64,000 nt of DNA from Methanobacteriota archaeon (GCA_016841955.1 JAENYE010000006.1:53709-117708); one strand, 5' to 3'. Numbered from the stretch's first letter, positions 36,812 to 46,897 are shown. Notes: a model not told the origin generated them from the letters alone. Made by a program: numbers and translations.

Positions 36812-37224
36812 TTCGGGTTTTTTGAAATTCCCGGATTTGCGTGAAATTTTAATTTTTCCGGCACTTTGTGGCGTTTTTAACCCTGGGGTGCATGGATGTC
36901 CGTTATCCTGCAATTTACCCGCATTTTGCTGATTATTCTTTCTATAATGTCCATTTTTCGGATCCCGACGTCGCAAAACCCGGCCCCCGGGAACCCCGGC
37001 CGCGCAGAAAGGTGCCGGGGTTGTGGGACCGCCACGGGAGATCCATGCACCTCCGCGTCCCGGCTCTTCGGCATCTCCCGGCCTCTGGAAATACCGGGAA
37101 TGGTTGGGGTTCCTGCCGGTGCATCCATCCATACCATTTCTTTTATTGGGTGAAAGGTCATATCAATGTAGATTACTCCAGACTGCCTGTCAGACAGGGA
37201 ACCAGGAACGCGGAGATCAGTACC

Positions 37225-38412
37225 ATGGAAAAGGGAAAAGTCGTCCTAGCATTTTCGGGAGGTCTCGACACCTCCATCTGTATCCCCCTCCTGCGCGAGC
37301 ACTACGGGTTCGACGAGATCGTCACCGTTGCAGTCGACGTGGGCCAGCCCGAGGAGGAGATCACCCGGGCAACCGAGAAGGGCCGGATGCTTGCAGACAA
37401 TCACTATACCATCGATGCAAAGGAGAAGTTTGTAGCTGACTGCATCTTCCCCTCGATCAGGGCGAACGGGTCGTACGAGGGCTACCCGATGGGCACGGCG
37501 CTTGCCCGCCCGCTGATCGCCGAAGAGATCGTGAAGATTGCAAAGCAGGAAGGCGCGTCAAAGATCGCACACGGGTGCACCGGCAAAGGAAACGACCAGC
37601 TCCGGTTCGACTTCATCTTCAGGTCCGCCGGGTACGATATCGTTGCACCGATGCGGGAGATGAACCTGACCCGCGAGTGGGAGATCTGCTACGCGCAGGA
37701 GCACAACGTCCCGGTGACCGTGGCGAAGGATAAGCCCTACAGCATCGACGAGAACTGCTGGAGCCGGAGCATCGAGGGCGGCAGCCTTGAAGACCCGGCC
37801 TTCCACCCACCGGAGGATATCTACGCCTGGACGGTATCGCCGCTCGCGGCCCCCGACACCATGGAGGAGGTCAGGATCGAGTTCGAGAAGGGCATCCCGG
37901 TCGCTCTCAACGGGAAGAGGCTTGCCGGCCTCCCCCTGATCCGGGAGCTGAACCGGATCGCCGGACGGAACGGGGTGGGCCGCAACGACATGGTCGAGGA
38001 CCGGATCCTCGGCCTGAAGGCCCGCGAGATCTACGAGCACCCGGCCGCGACCGTCCTGATCGCGGCGCACAGCGACCTCGAACGCCTTGTCCTGACCCGC
38101 TCGGAACTCGCATTCAAGCATATCGTCGATGATAAGTGGTCCGAGCTCGCCTACATGGGGCTCGTGCACGAACCGCTCTTCTACGCGCTCGATGCGTTCA
38201 TAGACAAGACGCAGGAGCGGGCCAGCGGCACCGTGGACGTCGGCCTCTACAAGGGCAGCGTGAAGGTGCTCGGCCGGAGTTCGGATGCCGGACTGTACTC
38301 GGACGATCTCGTCTCCTTCGACTCGACGACGATCGACCAGAACCACGCTGTCGGGTTCTCGAATTACTTCGGTCTGCAGGCGCGCCTGCTCAAAAACCGC
38401 AAGAAGTGTTGA
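37225..38412 (+). CDS. argG: Argininosuccinate synthase
   Basis: Condenses citrulline and aspartate with ATP in arginine synthesis. The 395-residue protein starts [17 protein letters not shown], the PP-loop ATP-pyrophosphatase motif, and has [13 protein letters not shown] near residue 113 and [19 protein letters not shown] near 172. ATG 37225 has GGAG nine bases upstream; longer upstream frames lack the family start. Substrate citrulline would come from argF, encoded 4 kb away, and carbamoyl phosphate from carAB. Confidence 0.97.
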   Translation: MEKGKVVLAFSGGLDTSICIPLLREHYGFDEIVTVAVDVGQPEEEITRATEKGRMLADNHYTIDAKEKFVADCIFPSIRANGSYEGYPMGTALARPLIAEEIVKIAKQEGASKIAHGCTGKGNDQLRFDFIFRSAGYDIVAPMREMNLTREWEICYAQEHNVPVTVAKDKPYSIDENCWSRSIEGGSLEDPAFHPPEDIYAWTVSPLAAPDTMEEVRIEFEKGIPVALNGKRLAGLPLIRELNRIAGRNGVGRNDMVEDRILGLKAREIYEHPAATVLIAAHSDLERLVLTRSELAFKHIVDDKWSELAYMGLVHEPLFYALDAFIDKTQERASGTVDVGLYKGSVKVLGRSSDAGLYSDDLVSFDSTTIDQNHAVGFSNYFGLQARLLKNRKKC

Positions 38413-38420
38413 AGGGGTGC

Positions 38421-38825
38421 CTACAGCACCTTCTTCCCGGCTTCTTTTCCCGGCGTGCACTCGAAGACGTCGGTGATTTTGATGATAATGAGCGATTTTG
38501 CCGGGTACTTGTCGCTCTTTGCCTTCACCTGGTCACGGAACTTCTCGTAATCGGGGCCGGACGTCTTGACCTCCGTTGCGCCCTTTACCTGGAAGCAGCG
38601 CTTGGTCTCCTGGTCGTAGAAGTACAGGGCCACAACAGGGTTCTCTTTGAGGTTTTCGAGCGTTTTTTGCATATAGTTGTCCATGATCCAGATCGTGTCG
38701 TCGGCGACGAGCTGGATCGATGCCATCGGCGCCACGTTCGGAACGCCGCTCTTCGACGCAGTTGCCATCGGCATGACTTTGGTTTTGGTAAATATCTCCT
38801 TAATCTCACCTGAAAGCGCAACCAT
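38421..38825 (-). CDS. Pyridoxamine 5'-phosphate oxidase-like flavin-binding protein
   Basis: Small split-barrel FMN protein of 134 residues. MPMATASKSGVPNVAPMAS near the N-terminus and WIMDNYMQKTLENLKENPVVAL near residue 46 are typical of the PNPOx-like family in methanogens, which bind FMN or F420 and act as oxidoreductases of unknown substrate. ATG 38825 is chosen because GGAGAGGTGA precedes it; a GTG three codons upstream is possible. A TATATAAGG-type box lies 80 nt upstream. It converges on argG with an 8-nt gap. Confidence 0.8.
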   Translation of the reverse strand: MVALSGEIKEIFTKTKVMPMATASKSGVPNVAPMASIQLVADDTIWIMDNYMQKTLENLKENPVVALYFYDQETKRCFQVKGATEVKTSGPDYEKFRDQVKAKSDKYPAKSLIIIKITDVFECTPGKEAGKKVL

Positions 38826-38905
38826 ACGGTTCACCTCTCCCTGGAAGCGGAACGGGCGCGACGGGGCGCCGCAACCTGTCCGGTAATGTGGTTATCCGTG
38901 CTGTC

Positions 38906-38916
38906 GATATATAAGG
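38906..38916 (-). promoter_or_regulatory. TATA box for the PNPOx-like gene
   Basis: CCTTATATATC on the minus strand would give a start near 38885 and a leader of about 60 nt. The rest of the gap up to 39417 contains only fragments of the dispersed repeat (CACTGGACCGTGGGGATAG at 39104-39122, CCGTGGATGGGCTC near 39135). Confidence 0.55.
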
Positions 38917-39417
38917 GCTCTGCAGGAGTCGCGGGTTCTTGACCTATCGGCGGTGGTTGGTGAGTGAGACGGGGTATTCCTTCGCCGGTGCGGGCGGGCG
39001 TGGGTGGAGCGGCCGTGCAACGACGATGGGGCACCTGAAGTCCGGGAAGACTGGTGCCCTTCAAACGCAACTGTCAGAACGGTTTGGACCATCAAAATCT
39101 CCAAACACTGGACCGTGGGGATAGCCAATGGAAAGCCGTGGATGGGCTCTGCACCAACCAAAAACGTTCGCTATGCGATCAGCGGGCACGGCTGAGCAGG
39201 AGCCCCCTGCAGAACCACAGTTCATCCGCCATCGAACTTGAACCGGTAACTACAAGACCAAACCCCTGTCCGAATCGGCAAAACCCTCCCCCGATGCCGG
39301 CACGCGGCCCCGGGAACCGGGGGAAGAACTTCCACGGGGTTCCGCCTGCTCTCCGGGTCCCGGGCGCCTTATGCGAGCATGGAAAGATATAAAGAGAGAG
39401 ACAGGGAAAAGACTACT

Positions 39418-40914
39418 ATGTGTGCCCGCTTTTTGGAGCGCTTTTTCAAACCTACACCGCATATCGTCGAAAGTCCGCCTCCGCCGTCGCTCTCGCACGG
39501 GGCGGGCGCGGGTGTTCCCGAGTACCGGGTGAAGCCCTATTTTATCGTGGCGTCTGTTGAGATGGGCAATACTACGACAAAGTGCATCCTGACCGGCACG
39601 AATCTCGAAACGGGCAGGTCCTACGTCATCAACAAGACCGTGACCATGAGCCGTGACGTCCGGCGGCCATTACCCGGTGAGACGATCTTCGGGGAAACCC
39701 TGGACGGCACGGAACTGACGCGGGAGTCGGTTACGGAACTGGTGCGCGACACCCTGATCCGGTGCCACAAGGATGCTCACCTGAGCATCAAGGACGACCT
39801 GGACTTCGTCGTCAGGAGCACCGGTGTCGTGGCGGCGATGGACTCTCCCGACCAGGTCGGGGACTTCGTCATCGCTCTCGCCAACGGCTGCCTCGTCGCC
39901 GGGGTTCCCCCGCGGAAGATGACGCCGCCGATGTCGATCGACAACCTCCCGCCGAAACTCCGGCAGTTCTCGTTTGCCGACCGGGTGGTCTTCGTCGGAG
40001 CGGTGGCCGGCGTCGTGCCGCCGGTCGGGTGTACGGGCGTCGAGATGGTGGCAAACGAGATGGAAGGGGAACTTGCGATGGCGGGCATCAAGGAAGGCGC
40101 CAAGTGGACGCCGGTCGACTTCAGGAACCCCTGCGTATCCATAGACTTCGGGACAACCCTCGACGGGCGGGTCACGAGCGATGTCGCCCCCGATGAACCG
40201 AATCCGTTCGCCCAGACGACCGGGAACTTCTGCGGGCTTGCAGGTGCCATACCTGATGCGATTGTCCGGGGCACCGGGCTCGTGAAGAACCAGACGGGGA
40301 CGGCCCTCGACCTCTTCGGCGATCACAGCATCAAAGGCGCGTTCGGGGGCAGGAAGCGCTCCGTCGTCGAGGAATACGTCGACCGCTGCCACGAGCACAT
40401 CGATATCCGGATCGTCCCGCCCGACCGGACAAGGTTCGGGCGGGTCCCGGTCTGTGCGGAGGTGGCCGACAAGTCGGGCGTTGCCCTTATCGGGTGCGAT
40501 TGCGGCGTCAACGGCAGCGAGATGCCGGCTCTCCAGGAGATCGGGCACGAGATCTACGAGAAGCACGGCATGGGCATGCTGACCGAAGTCGTCGACCGGG
40601 TCTGTGCGAAGATGGCGCTCCGGCTCATCGATGTCGCCGTCGAGAGGGGGATGGTCACGCCGAACTCGTCGATCGGGTTCACCGGGCGGGCGGCGATCTC
40701 GGGGAGGAAGCCCGAGTATATCCTCGAGGGCGTCGCCGACCGGAACCTCTACGACAACTCGAACGAGCACCTGGTCTTTGTCGACGACGGCCTTGCCCGG
40801 GGAGCTGCACTGATGGGGCGGTGCATGAACTCTCTCGGGAAACCGAAGGCCCCGCTTGGCGGCGTGCGGGGAGGGCCATGTATTATGTCCCGCCGGATCA
40901 AAATAGGAAAGTAG
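39418..40914 (+). CDS. Methanogenesis marker protein 14
   Basis: Member of the marker-14 family, restricted to methanogens and of unassigned biochemical role; the fold is related to ASKHA-type activator ATPases. The roughly 498-residue protein has VASVEMGNTTTKCILTGTN near residue 43 (phosphate-1-like), VSIDFGTTLDGRVTSD near 240, and LIGCDCGVNGSEMPAL near 357. Late motifs GFTGRAAISGRKPEYILEG and FVDDGLARGAALMGRCMNS close the ATPase core. ATG 39418 is preferred to 39379, whose extra residues are highly charged. A 77-residue gene follows 12 nt downstream. Confidence 0.85.
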   Translation: MCARFLERFFKPTPHIVESPPPPSLSHGAGAGVPEYRVKPYFIVASVEMGNTTTKCILTGTNLETGRSYVINKTVTMSRDVRRPLPGETIFGETLDGTELTRESVTELVRDTLIRCHKDAHLSIKDDLDFVVRSTGVVAAMDSPDQVGDFVIALANGCLVAGVPPRKMTPPMSIDNLPPKLRQFSFADRVVFVGAVAGVVPPVGCTGVEMVANEMEGELAMAGIKEGAKWTPVDFRNPCVSIDFGTTLDGRVTSDVAPDEPNPFAQTTGNFCGLAGAIPDAIVRGTGLVKNQTGTALDLFGDHSIKGAFGGRKRSVVEEYVDRCHEHIDIRIVPPDRTRFGRVPVCAEVADKSGVALIGCDCGVNGSEMPALQEIGHEIYEKHGMGMLTEVVDRVCAKMALRLIDVAVERGMVTPNSSIGFTGRAAISGRKPEYILEGVADRNLYDNSNEHLVFVDDGLARGAALMGRCMNSLGKPKAPLGGVRGGPCIMSRRIKIGK

Positions 40915-40926
40915 GATCTGGTAACC

Positions 40927-41160
40927 ATGGCTGAAGAAGAACTCTACGATATGCTCGTCCCCCCGGGCGTGCCCCGGAAGATGATCTACGACGTCGTCGA
41001 GAAGTACGACGTGGAAGTGGTGCGGCGGCAGCAGAAGATGTCGTTTGCGAATATGGACGGGGACGCGAGAGAACTGATTGCGTTCCGCGGGAAGAGAGAG
41101 GTGGTCGAAGAGGTGCAGAAGTACCTTTTCGAGCAGCTCAAAGAGTTCATCGCGGAATAG
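40927..41160 (+). CDS. Small conserved protein following mmp14
   Basis: A 77-residue acidic protein that I do not recognise. It contains PRKMIYDVVEKYDVEVVRRQ and a C-terminal amphipathic helix (EEVQKYLFEQLKEFIAE), and looks like a compact alpha-beta fold. It starts 12 nt after mmp14, with GGATCTGGTAACC before the ATG, so the two are almost certainly co-transcribed and may interact. T-rich sequence at 41167-41178 follows as a probable terminator. Confidence 0.75.
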   Translation: MAEEELYDMLVPPGVPRKMIYDVVEKYDVEVVRRQQKMSFANMDGDARELIAFRGKREVVEEVQKYLFEQLKEFIAE

Positions 41161-41290
41161 ATACACTTTTTTCTTATTTGCGCGCCGGGAATTGCCGGTG
41201 TGGGGCATGGCCCCGGGGTGCTGGTTTGGAGGAGGAACCGTCACACAGAGAGTATTTGAGGTCATCCCGGTATCCTCCTGGCAGCAAAAT

Positions 41291-41843
41291 CCCATCCACG
41301 GATTTTTAGCGAACTGTGCAACTCGCACCTGACAGTGCTCCTGTTCCAGTTCTGACGAATCGTCGCGATTCGAAACTAGGCAACATCTCAAACTCGAACA
41401 CGCGCCATAACCGTGAGAGATCCCGGGACACTGGACCGTGGAAGTATCGCCATGGGGGAAGGGCTGACGGGGAGGGGGCATGCCCCCTCCCCTGTCTCAA
41501 TCTCATACGGAGATACCTGTAACCCCCACCCCGCCCGGCCTCCGACCTCCTCCTCCGCACCTTCGGTGCTCAAACTCCCGCCGTTCGCTACGCTCCAGGC
41601 AGTCGTTCCCCGCCCCAAGGGGCGGGGGCAGTGCGTGGCGATATGCGACTGGCTGAAGGGCAGGAGCGGGAGAAGACCGAAGGTCTTGGACTGGCGACGT
41701 TCTGGTAGGAACGGAGCTCGAGGCACCGTAGGTGCGCAGTCCCCTCGCAATCTGTGCATGGAGATAGGCGGTGTTCCAGTAAGAGCAGAGTTTGAGCACC
41801 GAAGGTTCGAGTTGCGTAGGCCCCTGAAAAATCCGTGGATGGG
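41291..41843. repeat. MITE-like element with perfect 17-bp terminal inverted repeats
   Basis: CCCATCCACGGATTTTT at 41291-41307 is exactly inverted at 41827-41843. The GTGCTC word (41335-41340) and its complement GAGCAC (41794-41799) lie at equal distances from the ends, so the arms are homologous well beyond 17 bp. Nested inside is an ATATCGCCA-family module (left end 41429-41455, right end about 41630-41645) with a CCCCGCCCC palindrome. No open frame resembles a transposase, so it would be non-autonomous. It occupies most of the 780-bp gap between the small mmp14 partner and argF. Confidence 0.8.
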
Positions 41844-41940
41844 CTCCCTCCGTCAGGGGATATTGTGATGCCCTTGTCGGGAAGAGCCTATAACCGGTTT
41901 CGCCTGTCGAGCTTGTGGCTGGAACGGCCACATTGGTGTT

Positions 41941-42870
41941 TTACTCCGCCGCCGGCATGCCGCCGGCGATCAGCCGCACGAGCAGTGCCTTCTGTGCGTG
42001 GAGCCGGTTCTCGGCCTGGTCCCAGACGATGCTCTGCGGTCCTTCCAGAACCTCGTCGGCGATCTCCTCTCCCCGGTGGGCGGGGAGGCAGTGCATCACG
42101 AGAGCGTCGGGTGATGCCCGCGCAAGAAGACGGGAGTCTATCGTGTAGCCTTTGAGGGCCCGCAGGCGCTCGGCGCGCTCCTGCTCGTCCCCCATCGATA
42201 CCCAGATGTCGGTGTAGATGACGTCCGCATCACGGACCGCTTCCTCCGGGTCCGCGACGATGCTGACCCTGCCCCCTGCCGCCTGCGCCTGGCTGACGAC
42301 CGCTTCCTTCGGCCGGTAACGCGGGGGGCTTGCGACCACGATCTCCATTCCGGTCAGGGCGGAGGAGAGGATCCACGAGTTGCAGACGTTGTTGCCGTCC
42401 CCGACCCATGCGAGTTTCAGGTCCCGAAGGTCGCCGAACCGCTCGCTGAGGGTCATGATGTCGGCCAGCACCTGGCAGGGATGCAGGCTGTCCGATAACC
42501 CGTTGACGACCGGGACGGTCGAGTAGCGGGCGAACTCCGCTATGGCAGCATGATCGTAGGCACGGATCATCACCGCGTCGACGTAGCGGGCAAGCACCCG
42601 TGCCGTATCCCGGATCTCCTCCCCCCGCCCGAGCTGCATATCCTGGGGGTTTAAGAAGAGTGCATGGCCGCCGAGGTCGGACATCCCCACCTCGAACGAA
42701 ACCCGGGTGCGGGTGGACGCCTTCTCAAAGATCATCCCGAGGCTCTTTCCCCTGAGGAACTCGTGCGCGGTCCCTGCACACTTCAGCCGTTTTAAGTGCA
42801 TCGCGTCGGCGACGATGCTCTCAAGTTCATATTCGTCGATATCGACGATCGAGAGAAAATCCTTCTTCAT
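41941..42870 (-). CDS. argF: Ornithine carbamoyltransferase
   Basis: Forms citrulline from ornithine and carbamoyl phosphate. In the 309-residue protein the carbamoyl-phosphate site is STRTR near residue 52, the ornithine-side loop includes DSLHPCQ near 132, and the C-terminal active-site Cys is in [14 protein letters not shown] 42870 overlaps the purD stop in an ATGA arrangement, so the longer frame starting at 42894 is disfavoured. Confidence 0.96.
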   Translation of the reverse strand: MKKDFLSIVDIDEYELESIVADAMHLKRLKCAGTAHEFLRGKSLGMIFEKASTRTRVSFEVGMSDLGGHALFLNPQDMQLGRGEEIRDTARVLARYVDAVMIRAYDHAAIAEFARYSTVPVVNGLSDSLHPCQVLADIMTLSERFGDLRDLKLAWVGDGNNVCNSWILSSALTGMEIVVASPPRYRPKEAVVSQAQAAGGRVSIVADPEEAVRDADVIYTDIWVSMGDEQERAERLRALKGYTIDSRLLARASPDALVMHCLPAHRGEEIADEVLEGPQSIVWDQAENRLHAQKALLVRLIAGGMPAAE

Positions 42871-44162
42871 GCGATCTCCTTCATGTGCCGGCACCGCTTC
42901 TCGAGGATCTTCCGTGTGCCGATATCTCTGCGGTGGAAGACGCTTCCTGAGACGGAAGATGCCGCCTTCTCGGCGATTGCTTCGGCCTCCTCGAGCGTCT
43001 CGCCTCTCCCGACGAACGCGAGCGTCCGCGACGTCTGAGTATAAAGTGTCCCGTCCCGCTCTTCGACGTTTGCGTAGTAGAGCAGGGCGTCGCCGTGGTC
43101 GCCGAGGGTGAGAGGTTTGCGGGCCGCCGGGGCCTCCGGGTAGCCCTCGGGGACGAGATATTTGCAGACCGTGGCTTTATTGGCGAACCGGACATGCGCC
43201 GGCGAGAGGTCTCCCTCGATGATATGGCGGATGATCCCGGAGAAGTCCGATTCCAGGAGCGAGAGGACGTTCATAGCCTCAGGGTCCCCGAAACGGGCGT
43301 TGAATTCGATGACCCTGGGGCCGTCGCAGGTGTTCATGAACTGGCCGTAGAGTATCCCCCGGTACGGCGTTCCCTCGTCCCGCATGGCCGCGACTGTATC
43401 CTCCATGATCCGGAGCGCCTTCTCGTAGTCCGAGCGGGTGACGAAGGGGAGCATGTGGTCCGGCAGGGAGTATGAGCCCATCCCGCCGGTGTTCGGCCCC
43501 ACATCCCCCTCGTATGCACGTTTGTGGTCCTGCACGAGCGGCATGGGCACCAGGTGCTCGCCGTCGACGAACGCCTGGAGCGTGAACTCCTCCCCGATGA
43601 GCCGCTCTTCCAGCACGACATCTCCTCCGATCTCCCGGGCATACTCGACCGCCCCCGCCACGTCGACGTGCTCGCCCATGATCCGCACGCCCTTCCCGCC
43701 GGTGAGCCCGATGGGCTTGACGGCGAGGTCGCCATCGTAGGTCTCGATGAACCGTCGTGCCTCCTCCGGATCATGACAGACCCGGTATTCCGGGCACCCC
43801 GCGATCCCGTGCCGCTCCATCAGCCGGCGGCAGAACGCCTTGTCCGTCTCAACCCGTGCCGCGGCACGGGTCGGTCCCACGCAGGGTATCCCCGCCGCCT
43901 CGAGGTTATCGACGATGCCTGCCTCAAGGGGTGCCTCCGGCCCGATGACCGCAGCATCAAGTCCGCAATCGGTGGCAAATGTTACTATCCTCTGGATATT
44001 GGTCTCTTTCTCGAGAAGCACCCGCTCCGCGAGCCGGGCCACCCCTGGATTCTTGCGTGCCATGACAGAAAATATTCGCATGTCACTGTTGCAGGAAAGC
44101 GCCCTGGTGATCGCATGCTCCCTGCCACCACCACCTACAACGAGTACTTTCATATCCATCAT
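42867..44162 (-). CDS. purD: Phosphoribosylamine-glycine ligase
   Basis: ATP-grasp enzyme (GAR synthetase), second step of purine synthesis. In the 431-residue protein the N-terminal [11 protein letters not shown] is diagnostic, [14 protein letters not shown] near residue 158 is the ATP-binding loop, and [11 protein letters not shown] near 228 and [12 protein letters not shown] near 290 are conserved catalytic segments. The three in-frame ATG codons at the beginning (MMDM) leave the exact start open by up to three residues. It lies between pyrE and argF in one operon. Confidence 0.96.
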   Translation of the reverse strand: MMDMKVLVVGGGGREHAITRALSCNSDMRIFSVMARKNPGVARLAERVLLEKETNIQRIVTFATDCGLDAAVIGPEAPLEAGIVDNLEAAGIPCVGPTRAAARVETDKAFCRRLMERHGIAGCPEYRVCHDPEEARRFIETYDGDLAVKPIGLTGGKGVRIMGEHVDVAGAVEYAREIGGDVVLEERLIGEEFTLQAFVDGEHLVPMPLVQDHKRAYEGDVGPNTGGMGSYSLPDHMLPFVTRSDYEKALRIMEDTVAAMRDEGTPYRGILYGQFMNTCDGPRVIEFNARFGDPEAMNVLSLLESDFSGIIRHIIEGDLSPAHVRFANKATVCKYLVPEGYPEAPAARKPLTLGDHGDALLYYANVEERDGTLYTQTSRTLAFVGRGETLEEAEAIAEKAASSVSGSVFHRRDIGTRKILEKRCRHMKEIA

Positions 44163-44186
44163 ATTCGCCTGCTCTTAAAAAAATGT

Positions 44187-44699
44187 TTATCCGTCCAGCA
44201 GCTCGCTGACCCGCACAAGCGCAAGAAGAGATGCTCCCTTTTCTGCAAGCGCTTCATGGGCGCCCGCTTCCCGGTCAACGACGGTCACTACCCGGTCGAC
44301 GTGCGCGCCTGCAGCACGCAGCGCCGCGAGACCGTAAAGGGCGCTTCCCCCGGACGTGGTCACATCCTCGACCAGCAGCACATCCCTGCCGCTCACGTCG
44401 CCGATGATCGTCCCGGTTTTACCGTGGTCCTTCCCCGCTTTCCTGATGATCGCGTACGGCCGGCCGCTCGCGAGCGAGACGGCGACGGCGATCGGTACGG
44501 CGCCGACCGCCACCCCGGCAACCATATCGAACTCCCGGCCTTCGGCAATGGCTTTTCCGATCTCCGCAAGGATGGCAGGGTTCGTTGTTGCGGCTTTGAT
44601 GTCGATGTAGTAGGAACTCCGGGCTCCCGATGCGAGGACGAAGTCCCCGAACTCGATGGCCCCGCTCTCGAGTAGCAGTGTCGCGATTGGGTTTACCAT
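44187..44699 (-). CDS. pyrE: Orotate phosphoribosyltransferase
   Basis: Transfers phosphoribose from PRPP to orotate, forming OMP. The 170-residue length matches archaeal PyrE. The PRPP-binding VLLVEDVTTSGGSALYG near residue 109 and SGARSSYYIDIKAATT near 24 are clear. Its start overlaps the carS stop by 7 nt and is preceded by AGAGGT, and purD follows after 24 nt that include a T-run. Confidence 0.95.
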   Translation of the reverse strand: MVNPIATLLLESGAIEFGDFVLASGARSSYYIDIKAATTNPAILAEIGKAIAEGREFDMVAGVAVGAVPIAVAVSLASGRPYAIIRKAGKDHGKTGTIIGDVSGRDVLLVEDVTTSGGSALYGLAALRAAGAHVDRVVTVVDREAGAHEALAEKGASLLALVRVSELLDG

Positions 44700-45268
44700 G
44701 GTACCTCTTTAACTCCGATGTAATAACCGATAATGTTCACCACCCGGTGGAGGAGGGGTGTCATGATGACGATCCAGACTGCAATGGGTAAAGTAATATT
44801 CCCAAACAACCATTGGGGATAAACCAGGAGGATAAGCAGGAAGGAACCGATGACCAGGTCATACTGATCGGCCAGGAACCAGGATTCGCCCCGCTCTTTA
44901 CCCAGCCTCCGCTTCAGGAAGCTCTTGGCGAGATCGCCGAGGAGCGCGCCTGTCGCGAGCAGAGTGACGGAGAGGATGGTCTGTGTGGGAAGTGCGGTCA
45001 GGTTGAACGAGGACCAGATCCAGATCTCTACGAGACCCGCCAGCACTCCACAGAGAGCACCCCCGAAGAATCCCCGGTACGTCTTACCGTCACCGAAGAT
45101 CCTTCTCCCGTCACTGAGTGTCTTTCCAAAGTCGATGGGCGTCCCGCCGCCGAAGACAGCAGCCGCTGAGTTCGGCACGTATGCCGGAATCATGATCCAC
45201 AACGCCGCAAGTCCGGAGAAGATCCAGTATCCGATGTCCGTGCTGATAAGTGCCAATATCCAGTACAA
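44693..45268 (-). CDS. carS: CDP-archaeol synthase
   Basis: Integral membrane cytidylyltransferase activating digeranylgeranylglyceryl phosphate with CTP, making the precursor of archaeal polar lipids. The 191-residue protein has five or so helices and the family motifs AYVPNSAAAVFGGGTPIDFG near residue 29, GDGKTYRGFFGG near 59, and LGDLAKSFLKRRLGKERGE near 110. No ATG exists upstream of the first helix; TTG 45268 is used, with another TTG at 45256. The gene is divergent from the tetraether-synthase-like gene. Confidence 0.92.
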   Translation of the reverse strand: MYWILALISTDIGYWIFSGLAALWIMIPAYVPNSAAAVFGGGTPIDFGKTLSDGRRIFGDGKTYRGFFGGALCGVLAGLVEIWIWSSFNLTALPTQTILSVTLLATGALLGDLAKSFLKRRLGKERGESWFLADQYDLVIGSFLLILLVYPQWLFGNITLPIAVWIVIMTPLLHRVVNIIGYYIGVKEVPW

Positions 45269-45273
45269 TCAGT

Positions 45274-45303
45274 AAATATAAAGATTAAAGTGTCGAAATA
45301 TGA
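45274..45303. promoter_or_regulatory. Shared divergent promoter region, carS and tes-like gene
   Basis: AATATAAAG at 45275-45283 is a TATA box for rightward transcription toward the ATG at 45335. On the other strand CTCATATTTCG at about 45295-45305 could serve carS. Only 66 bp separate the two start codons, so the promoters interleave and the genes may be co-regulated. Confidence 0.5.
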
Positions 45304-45334
45304 GATACGAATGAAAGGTGGGCACGGTGAGAGA

Positions 45335-46804
45335 ATGCTGATAAAAACGACAAAAAGCCTCTGCCCAACATGCGGTCGCGTGCTCGACGCCGATATCGTT
45401 GAGGAAGAGGGGAAGGTCTGGCTGGTCCGTACCTGCCCTGAACACGGCGCGTACCGGGCCCTCTACTGGTCGGACGCAGAGATGTACCGGAGATTCGATG
45501 CCTACGAGCGCATCGGGAAGGGAGTTTCGAACCCGCAGAAGGCTGCTTCCCCTGCAGGGTGCCCGAACGACTGCGGTGTCTGTCAAAATCACCGGTCGAC
45601 GACGTTGCTTGCGAACATCGACCTGACGAACCGGTGTAACCTTAACTGCGATTTCTGCTTTGCAAACGCCCGGGCATGCGGTTACATCTACGAACCGACC
45701 TTCGACCAGATCGTCGGGATGCTGCGCATGCTGCGCGGTGAAAAACCTGTTCCGGCACCTGCCGTCCAGTTCTCGGGCGGCGAACCGACGCTGCGCGACG
45801 ATCTCCCCGAACTCATCCGGAAAGCGAAAGAACTCGGGTTTTCCCAGGTGCAGGTCGCGACAAACGGCATCCGGCTTGCGCAGGAGCCCGACTACGCCAG
45901 GCAGCTGAAGGAGGCGGGGCTCTCCACCGTCTACCTGCACTTTGACGGCATAACACACGAGACGAACTTTAAAATCGCGAGCGACCGGCGGGCAATAGAG
46001 AACTGCGAAAAGATCGGCATGGGTGTGGTGCTGGTACCCACGGTTATCAGGGGCCGGAACGACCACGAGGTGGGTGCCATCATCAAGTACGCCGCAGAGC
46101 ATATCAAGACCATCCGGGGCGTCAACTTCCAGCCGGTGTCGTTCACCGGGGCTGCAAGCGAGGATGATGTCAGGAAAGAGCGGATCACCATCCCGGAACT
46201 TGCGGAACGGATCGAGGAGCAGACGGATGGGGTGATCAAGAAGGATTACTTCTACCCCGTGCCCTGCGTCGTCCCGATCTCCGAGCTCGTCGAGGCGTAT
46301 ACGGGCAAACCCCAGATCACGTTCACCACGCACCAGCATTGCGGTGCAGCAACCTATGTCTTCGTCACCGACGAGGGGATGGTCCCGGTCAACAAGATGG
46401 TGGACGTCGACGCCTTCTTCGAGTCGGTCGAGAAGATGGCTACGAAACTCGGGAAAGGCGGTTCGCTCAACAAGTATATGACCCTCGTCGAGGGGGTCAA
46501 GGACCTCTACGGCTCCACGAGGAAGGCGGAGCAGAAGAATACCGGGGAGTTCGTGAAGCTGATAGGAAAGGCCCTCGTGAGGCAGAACTTCGAGTCCCTC
46601 CGCGAGTTCCACTGGAACGCCCTCTTCATCGGCGCGATGCACTTCATGGACAAATACAACTACGACCTCTCCAGGGTGCAGCGGTGCTGCATCCACTACG
46701 CGACCCCCGACGGTCGCCTGATCCCGTTCTGCACCTACAACAGCGGTCCGGTCTACAGGGAGCAGGTCTGGAAAGCCTTCGAACAGCCCCCTAAAGATGA
46801 GTGA
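45335..46804 (+). CDS. Radical SAM enzyme, tetraether lipid synthase (Tes)-like
   Basis: Predicted radical SAM enzyme joining archaeol phytanyl tails to make tetraether (GDGT) or macrocyclic lipids. The 489-residue size fits Tes (MJ0619 type). The radical SAM cluster is CNLNCDFC (Cys101, 105, 108). Additional cysteine sets at the N-terminus (Cys10, 13, 34 and Cys76, 80, 83), and late cysteines such as CCIHYATPDGRLIPFC, suit the extra Fe-S clusters and metal site of Tes. GGTGA four bases before ATG 45335 decides the start; ATG 45311 and GTG 45290 are alternatives. Divergent carS supports the lipid role. A related methyltransferase-type radical SAM cannot be excluded. Confidence 0.8.
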   Translation: MLIKTTKSLCPTCGRVLDADIVEEEGKVWLVRTCPEHGAYRALYWSDAEMYRRFDAYERIGKGVSNPQKAASPAGCPNDCGVCQNHRSTTLLANIDLTNRCNLNCDFCFANARACGYIYEPTFDQIVGMLRMLRGEKPVPAPAVQFSGGEPTLRDDLPELIRKAKELGFSQVQVATNGIRLAQEPDYARQLKEAGLSTVYLHFDGITHETNFKIASDRRAIENCEKIGMGVVLVPTVIRGRNDHEVGAIIKYAAEHIKTIRGVNFQPVSFTGAASEDDVRKERITIPELAERIEEQTDGVIKKDYFYPVPCVVPISELVEAYTGKPQITFTTHQHCGAATYVFVTDEGMVPVNKMVDVDAFFESVEKMATKLGKGGSLNKYMTLVEGVKDLYGSTRKAEQKNTGEFVKLIGKALVRQNFESLREFHWNALFIGAMHFMDKYNYDLSRVQRCCIHYATPDGRLIPFCTYNSGPVYREQVWKAFEQPPKDE

Positions 46805-46816
46805 CGGCCCGCTACA

Positions 46817-46861
46817 CGCGGGGAGGAAGTTAACCGGTCCCTCCGCGGGCGGCCTTTTTTG
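46817..46861 (+). terminator. Intrinsic-type terminator after tes-like gene
   Basis: An imperfect GC stem (GCGGGGAGG with CCCTCCGC) spanning 46818-46847 is followed by GGCC and a six-T run at 46855-46860. Confidence 0.6.
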
Positions 46862-46897
46862 TGCGGTGTCGGAACGTCGCACCCTCCGGGGCACGCG

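Noticed and set aside
39670..41481. 603-codon antisense frame across mmp14
   Set aside because: Shadow frame; it also runs through intergenic repeat sequence, which real genes here avoid.
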